64,000 bases of DNA from Pseudofrankia inefficax. GTDB lineage: Bacteria; Actinomycetota; Actinomycetes; Frankiales; Frankiaceae. The position numbers and the translations under genes were made by a program. Shown piece by piece: positions 59,380 through 64,000 of this stretch. Below the pieces are notes generated by a model. That model did no database searches. It had not been told where the DNA came from and was given only the letters and a program-made list of their open reading frames with translations. Position 1 is the stretch's first letter. Each line of letters starts with the position of its first letter. The stretch covers positions 3,286,001-3,350,000 of the forward strand of contig NC_014666.1 of the NCBI RefSeq assembly GCF_000166135.1, given 5' to 3'.

Positions 59380-60630
59380 ATGATTAGAGTGCGGAATCGT
59401 ACGGATACTCGGAGAAGGTCACTGGCAGTTGGGGTTGCAACCGCTGTCATCGCAACCCTGACCATTGGCGGGTGCGGCACGTCATCTGGCAATCACAGTG
59501 GAACGGATTCCACCAGAACATACACAGTCGGAATCTTAACCGACGAGACCGGCCCGGCCGCATCGGGCAACAAGCTGAGCGTTGACGGTGTCAAGGCGGG
59601 TACCTTCTACGCCAGTCGTGAGGGCATCACGATCAAGTATGTGGTGGCCGACACGGCGACAAATCCAACCACAGCACTTACGGCCGCGCGGAAGCTGGTA
59701 ACCCGGGACCACGTGTTCGCCGTGATCGCGAACTCGGCCATGACGTTCGCCGCGGCGCAGTATCTGACGGCGAACAACGTTCCGGTGATTGGTTACGCCG
59801 AGGACGGTCGTGAATGGTTCACCTCTCCGAACATGTTCTCGGTGACCGGACCGATGATTGACAAAGAGGTTACTACGACTATTGGAAGCTTCTTCAAGAA
59901 GGAGGGAGTGACCAGCCTCGCGTCGATCGGTTACTCGATCGCGCCTCAATCGCAGGCGTCGGCGCTCGCGTACGCCGAATCAGGACAGCTACAGGGAATC
60001 AAGGTCGGCTACCTCAACGCGCAGTTCCCGTTCGGCAGCACCGACGTCGGACCCGCGGTGCTGGCGATGAAGGCCGCCGGCGTCGACGGGTTCTATGCGA
60101 GCGTCGACCCGAACACCGCCTTCGCTTTCATCACCGCGCTGCAACAACAGGGCGTGCACATCAAGGCCGCGCTGCTACCCGTCGGGTACGGCGGCGACCT
60201 CATCCAGGCCGGTCCTGGGGCGCGGCAGGCCGCGCAGGGTGTCTACTTCCTGCTGGGCTACCAGCCGATCGAGATGCAGACAGCCGCCACCAAGGCGTTC
60301 GAAAGCGATCTGAAGGCCGCGGGCGTCAGCGGACTGCCGGGGCTCGCCCACTACAACGGGTACCTGGCTACGGGACTGTTCGTCCGGGCCGTCAAGGCGG
60401 CCGGAACAAACCCGACACCCGCGTCGCTCATCACCGCACTGAACAGCATCCATGACTGGAACGGCCTTGGCCTGTTCGGGGACCAGAAGTTCGACCTTGC
60501 ACAGCACAAGATCACATCCGGGGAGTGCGTGTTCGTCAGCCAGCTCGAAGGCGACAAATTCGCTCCCGTCCGAGGCGCCCTCCCAATCTGCGGCCAGCTG
60601 ACCGACAAGACGGTGAGCCTCAAGTCCTGA
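59380..60630 (+). CDS. ABC transporter substrate-binding lipoprotein (branched-chain amino acid type)
   Basis: Extracellular ligand-binding protein, 416 aa, type I periplasmic fold. Signal peptide with lipobox LTIGGC near residue 28-33, so anchored to the membrane by a lipid on Cys. TYTVGILTDETGPAASGNKL starts the mature domain, then VADTATNPTTALTAARKLVT and AAQYLTANNVPVIGYAEDGR. Members near catabolic genes often bind aromatic acids rather than Leu/Ile/Val. No permease or ATPase gene is nearby in the window. GGAGAG ribosome site. Confidence 0.93.
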   Translation: MIRVRNRTDTRRRSLAVGVATAVIATLTIGGCGTSSGNHSGTDSTRTYTVGILTDETGPAASGNKLSVDGVKAGTFYASREGITIKYVVADTATNPTTALTAARKLVTRDHVFAVIANSAMTFAAAQYLTANNVPVIGYAEDGREWFTSPNMFSVTGPMIDKEVTTTIGSFFKKEGVTSLASIGYSIAPQSQASALAYAESGQLQGIKVGYLNAQFPFGSTDVGPAVLAMKAAGVDGFYASVDPNTAFAFITALQQQGVHIKAALLPVGYGGDLIQAGPGARQAAQGVYFLLGYQPIEMQTAATKAFESDLKAAGVSGLPGLAHYNGYLATGLFVRAVKAAGTNPTPASLITALNSIHDWNGLGLFGDQKFDLAQHKITSGECVFVSQLEGDKFAPVRGALPICGQLTDKTVSLKS

Positions 60631-60787
60631 AAGACGGCTGCCAGCCCTCTTGCCACGCGATCGCGACCGGTCGCAACTCCAGCGCCGACGATGTCGATTG
60701 CCCGCCGCCGCACCTACGATCTTCTGCTTGATGCGCCTTCCAGAGATCGGGTGGCGTTCGAGGCCCTACCGAAGGGGAATATCATTC

Positions 60788-61813
60788 ATGGCTATACGTG
60801 TCGCGCAGTGGACGACGGGGGAAGTGGGAAGGCCCGCAGTTCGTGCGGTGTTGGCGACCCCCGGTCTCGAGCTCGTGGGTTGCTTCGCCTGGAGTAAGGA
60901 CAAGGTCGGAAAGGACGTCGGTGAGCTGTGCAAGCTGCCGCCGCTCGGGATCACGTCGACCGGCGACCTCGACGAGTTCATCGCACTGCGGCCCGACGTC
61001 GTGCTCTACATGCCGCTGGTCTGGAGTGTCGACGAAATGGTGCGGCTACTCGAGGCCGGGATCAACGTGATCTCGACGGCCAACTTCATCACCGGTCATT
61101 CCTACGGCGAGGAGGAGATGCGACGGCTGGACCAGGCAGCGAAGAACGGAGGCGTCTCGCTGTACGGTTCAGGTGTCAACCCGGGCCAGGCGAGCGCGGT
61201 GGGCCTTACTGTGGCGGCCGTGTGCCGGGAGGTAGAGCGGCTGTCCATCTTCGAAGCGGCCGACTGCACCCCCTACCCGTCCGCCGAGACGTGGCGCTCG
61301 GTGGGGTTCGGATCGCCTCCTGACACCCCTGGACTGGCCGAGACCGCACGTAAGCGCCAGCTCGTCTTCCAAGACGCCGTCGAAGTCACGGCCAAGGCAC
61401 TCGGTGTCGAGCTGGACGACGTCCGATACGCGCCCGAATTCGGCGTCGCGACGAAGGACCTAGACCTCGGGTACATGCAGATCGCAAAGGGCATGGTGTG
61501 TGGGATCAAGGGAGTGTGGCAGGGGATCGTCAACGGTAAGCCGTTCGTGGAGCTGGGCCTGCTCTGGAGGCTCGGCGACGCCATGGAGCCAGACTGGCCG
61601 ATCGCGGAGGGCTATGTCATCGAGGTGCGTGGAGTACCCAACGTCCGCGTACGTTACGAATTGGACCCCCCGGCCGTTGGCGATGACTTTAGCGCCAGCA
61701 CCGCGAATCCGGCGGTCAACGCCATACCCGCGGTCGTCGCCGCGCATCCAGGACTCGTCACCATCGACGAGCTGCCCCTGATCACGGCACGATCGGTGTC
61801 CATCGCTTCCTGA
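60788..61813 (+). CDS. Dihydrodipicolinate reductase-like protein
   Basis: A 341-aa oxidoreductase with a DapB-type N-terminal Rossmann domain (IRVAQWTTGEVGRPAVRAVL, residues 3-22). LRPDVVLYMPLVWSVDEM and GINVISTANFITGH follow. The catalytic HHxxK of true DapB is missing, so lysine biosynthesis is unlikely. Such proteins appear in actinobacterial steroid, lipid and aromatic degradation islands with an undefined reductase role. ATG at 60788 with GAAGGGGAA site. Confidence 0.85.
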   Translation: MAIRVAQWTTGEVGRPAVRAVLATPGLELVGCFAWSKDKVGKDVGELCKLPPLGITSTGDLDEFIALRPDVVLYMPLVWSVDEMVRLLEAGINVISTANFITGHSYGEEEMRRLDQAAKNGGVSLYGSGVNPGQASAVGLTVAAVCREVERLSIFEAADCTPYPSAETWRSVGFGSPPDTPGLAETARKRQLVFQDAVEVTAKALGVELDDVRYAPEFGVATKDLDLGYMQIAKGMVCGIKGVWQGIVNGKPFVELGLLWRLGDAMEPDWPIAEGYVIEVRGVPNVRVRYELDPPAVGDDFSASTANPAVNAIPAVVAAHPGLVTIDELPLITARSVSIAS

Positions 61814-61856
61814 CGCCGAAACGCACGAAACCGCCGGCCATGCCGGCCACCTGCTG

Positions 61857-61896
61857 CCGGTCGTGCCGTCCTCACTAGTGAGGACGGCACGACCGG
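61857..61896. terminator. 40-bp perfect palindrome, probable bidirectional terminator
   Basis: The arm CCGGTCGTGCCGTCCTCAC at 61857-61875 is followed by TA and its exact complement. It lies between convergent genes (reductase and TetR). No T-run on either side. Confidence 0.7.
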
Positions 61897-61917
61897 CCGG
61901 TAGTCGCTATCGCGAGG

Positions 61918-62589
61918 TTAGCCCGGCTCGGCCGGAAGAGGGTGCTCTGCCCGCTGAGCCTCGGCCCGCCGCAGCCGGTCCTCGATGTAGGCCCACATGT
62001 CCGCGTGGCTGGTAGTGCAGCCGACGGCGCTCTCCATGACCAGGAAGCGGCCGATACTGGCCATGAGCAGCGCTACCACGCTCGGCGGAACTCCACCGAG
62101 GTCGACCTGCTCATCCTCGACGAGCCTGGACAGCACGTCCCGCTCGGTCTCGTGGAACCGGGTGGAGTAGTTGGCGATCTCCGTACGTATGGCCTTGCGG
62201 TGGTTGGCGAGGGCCATGAACTCCACGAGCAACGCTGTGCCGCGGCTGTCGCTCGCGAGCTCCCACATCGCGCGTAGCGGCTCCGGGGAGTTCACCGCGC
62301 GCGACTGGCGCGCCAGGATCTGGTCGGCCCCGCGCCGGAACACCGCCAACAGCAGATTGTCCAGAGGGCCGAAGTAGTAGTACACGAGTCCGGGGTTGAT
62401 CCCCGCGAGCGTGGCGACCCGACGGGTCGTCACGGCGGCATAGCCCTCCTCGAGCATGAGCTGCTCGGCCGCGTCGACCAGCATGGCCCGGGTCGCCGAG
62501 TCTTCCGGGCCACGTCGGTGCGAGCCGGCGGGGGCGCCGTCCGGAGGGGACTCGGGACGGTTGCCGGCCTCCACGTTGTCGCTATTCAC
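61918..62589 (-). CDS. TetR-family transcriptional regulator
   Basis: Repressor of 223 aa with a 34-residue polar N-terminal tail. HTH region LMLEEGYAAVTTRRVATLAG, then INPGLVYYYFGPLDNLLLAV (residues about 44-84). The C-terminal domain has FHETERDVLSRLVEDEQVDL. GTG start at 62589. A decayed paralogue lies at 44201-44446 next to one of three operator motifs, so this protein may bind GTTAGACATTCGCCTAAC; that is an inference from homology. No copy of the motif was seen at its own promoter. Confidence 0.92.
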   Translation of the reverse strand: MNSDNVEAGNRPESPPDGAPAGSHRRGPEDSATRAMLVDAAEQLMLEEGYAAVTTRRVATLAGINPGLVYYYFGPLDNLLLAVFRRGADQILARQSRAVNSPEPLRAMWELASDSRGTALLVEFMALANHRKAIRTEIANYSTRFHETERDVLSRLVEDEQVDLGGVPPSVVALLMASIGRFLVMESAVGCTTSHADMWAYIEDRLRRAEAQRAEHPLPAEPG

Positions 62590-63197
62590 CGCCGCGCCCT
62601 GGAGCTACGGGTCACCACAGTCTCGGCCATGTGCCCATCGTACCGCTGGTCAGCAAGGTGACAGCATTGCCTCCGGTCAGAGTGATTCGTCTACCGGTGG
62701 CAGATCGCCGGTCTGGTCGCGACAAAGATGTCGGCGACGCGGGGCCTCGAATCCGATCGACCGCCCACGATCCCGCCGACTACGGGCATACGCCATCCAT
62801 GACCGATACGTGGAACAAGACTCAAGGATACCCGGCGGCGATAGTCCTTGTCTGACAATGAGGCCTGCAGCTCTAAGGTGGCGCGGCCGAAAACGCCAAG
62901 ACTGTGGAAACGCCTTTGCCTCGGTTGCTACACCGATGAACCGACCGTAGGCGCGACTGGCAATTAGCCGGGTCGAGGGCTCGCGCGGATCTCGCTGCAC
63001 AGCCTGATCGACACTCGCCCAGCAGGCGGTCTACTCCGAGGTGCGGCGGCGCGGTGGTTCGCGCCCGGATGGCGCGGGCGCGGTCTGTTACCGCGGTCGG
63101 TCTCGGGCGTTGTCGCCGGAATGGTTCTCGGCCGCTCCACCGGCTGCGGTCTCGCCTGGTGGAACCGCACCCGGTCGGGCCGTGCGAGGAGGGCCGG
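62590..63197. other. 608-bp region without a supported gene
   Basis: Divergence is absent here; both flanking genes point left. Open frames are short and arginine-rich. I see no promoter motif or known repeat, and suspect a degraded segment. Confidence 0.5.
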
Positions 63198-63941
63198 CTA
63201 CAGGACCGCTCCTCCATTCGCCGCGATGATCTGGCCGGTGACGTAACCCGCCGCCTCCGAGCACAGGAAGGCGGCCGTGGCACCGATGTCGTCGGGTGTG
63301 CCGATCCGGCCGGCAGGGATCATCCGGGAGATAGTCTCGGTCCTCGGGATGTTCCGGTCGCTCTGAGCGCCACGCATTAGCGGGGTGTCCACCGCAAAAG
63401 GCGGAATCGTGTTCGCCGTGATGCCGCGGCCAGCGTACTCGAGCGCGACGGCCTTGGTCAGGCCGATCACGCCAGCCTTCGCGGCCGAGTAATGCCCCTG
63501 CCGAGCGGTGCCGGTCTGCCCGGCCGCGGACGAGATCGTCACGATACGACCCCAGCCGGCCGCGACCATGTCGGGTACGACCGATTGGATGCAGTGGAAG
63601 GTACCGGTCAGGTTGACCGCGAGATACCTCTCCCACAGTTCGAGGCTGATCTCCTCGAACGCCACGAACCCGGAGATCCCGGCGCTGGTGACGAGAATAT
63701 CGACGGGCCCAAGCTCTGCGCGGACACGGTCCAGCGCGGCATCCACCGCCGCCCGATCCGAGACATCGGCCTCGGTGGACATCGCCTGGGCGCCCTCGGC
63801 CCGTAGGCGTTCTGCGACGTCTTTCGCGGCGGCACCGTCACGGTCGAGCACGGCTACCCGCCGTCCTGCTCGCGCCAGGTGGCCGCAGACGGCACTTCCT
63901 AGGCCCGACGCACCGCCGGTTACTAAGGCCACACGCGTCAT
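63198..63941 (-). CDS. Short-chain dehydrogenase/reductase (FabG-like)
   Basis: Classical SDR, 247 aa. TGGASGLGSAVCGHLARAGR (residues 8-27), TSAGISG for NNAG, Ser in TISSAAGQTG, and YSAAKAGVIGLTKAVALEYA as the active site. The C-terminus GQIIAANGGAVL is standard. Likely a 3-oxoacyl or hydroxysteroid-type reductase. A partial copy is found as a remnant at 45793-45888. GAGAAGGG site before ATG. Confidence 0.9.
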   Translation of the reverse strand: MTRVALVTGGASGLGSAVCGHLARAGRRVAVLDRDGAAAKDVAERLRAEGAQAMSTEADVSDRAAVDAALDRVRAELGPVDILVTSAGISGFVAFEEISLELWERYLAVNLTGTFHCIQSVVPDMVAAGWGRIVTISSAAGQTGTARQGHYSAAKAGVIGLTKAVALEYAGRGITANTIPPFAVDTPLMRGAQSDRNIPRTETISRMIPAGRIGTPDDIGATAAFLCSEAAGYVTGQIIAANGGAVL

Positions 63942-64000
63942 GTTGCTCTGGTCCCTTCTCAGTCACGTCCGGCCAGCCGACATACCCGCGTAGACCGCAG

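Noticed and set aside
60788-61813. True DapB of lysine biosynthesis
   Set aside because: The catalytic HHxxK motif is missing, and the context is catabolic.

Overview
The window is high-GC actinobacterial DNA. Evidence: GTG/ATG starts with GGAGG-type sites, ATGA/GTGA stop-start overlaps, F420-type and mycofactocin-type oxidoreductases, a type-A RNase P RNA and an actinobacterial group 1h [NiFe]-hydrogenase. I infer a Frankia-like (Frankiaceae) chromosome, from the hydrogenase locus, the repeats inserted in frame into genes and the recurrent intergenic palindromic repeats. The genus is an inference and no marker in the window proves it.

Region by region. (1) 1-3193: 3' part of a NACHT NTPase with a long HEAT-repeat tail, cut by the window edge. 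(2) 3205-14085, all minus strand: one tightly packed hydrogenase operon. It reads hypC-like, hhyS, hhyL, NifU-N-like, DUF5947, DUF6084, a 527-aa unknown, maturation protease, 34-aa microprotein, hypC, hypD, hypE, hypA; hypB and hypF are absent. (3) 14160-23293: CtpE-type P-ATPase, sirtuin, GNAT, two membrane proteins, FAH-family enzyme, CHRD-like protein and a secreted Lys/Asp/Gly/Trp repeat peptide. (4) 24574-28504: branched-chain 2-oxo acid dehydrogenase E1alpha-E1beta-E2 operon; E1alpha carries an unusual in-frame insert built of palindromic elements. (5) 28993-35654: an unknown membrane-anchored protein, tautomerase/TetR divergent pair, rnpB, a flavin-type oxidase and a probable tmsB-tmsA pair for 10-methyl branched fatty acids. 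(6) 36121-38896: gene fragments around an intact IS256-family element. (7) 38844-63941: a catabolic accessory region of SDRs, CoA-transferase, amidohydrolase, LLM-type F420 enzymes, VOC proteins, a molybdenum hydroxylase (CoxL/M/S/G-like), alcohol dehydrogenase, a Leu/Ile/Val-type binding lipoprotein, a DapB-like reductase and TetR. It is interrupted by at least eight gene remnants and by repeated copies of one TetR-like operator motif.

How the genes work together. The hydrogenase operon supplies both subunits, the protease, part of the Hyp machinery (A, C, D, E) and five co-translated proteins of unknown role, probably for oxidising trace H2. The bkd operon makes acyl-CoA primers for branched fatty acids, which fits with the tms pair modifying membrane lipids. 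The right-hand half looks like a degradation island assembled and eroded repeatedly. Activation (CaiB CoA-transferase), oxidation (SDR, LLM, Mo-hydroxylase, ADH) and uptake (binding lipoprotein) genes point to use of an unidentified organic substrate under TetR control.

No tRNA, CRISPR array or replication origin was seen.
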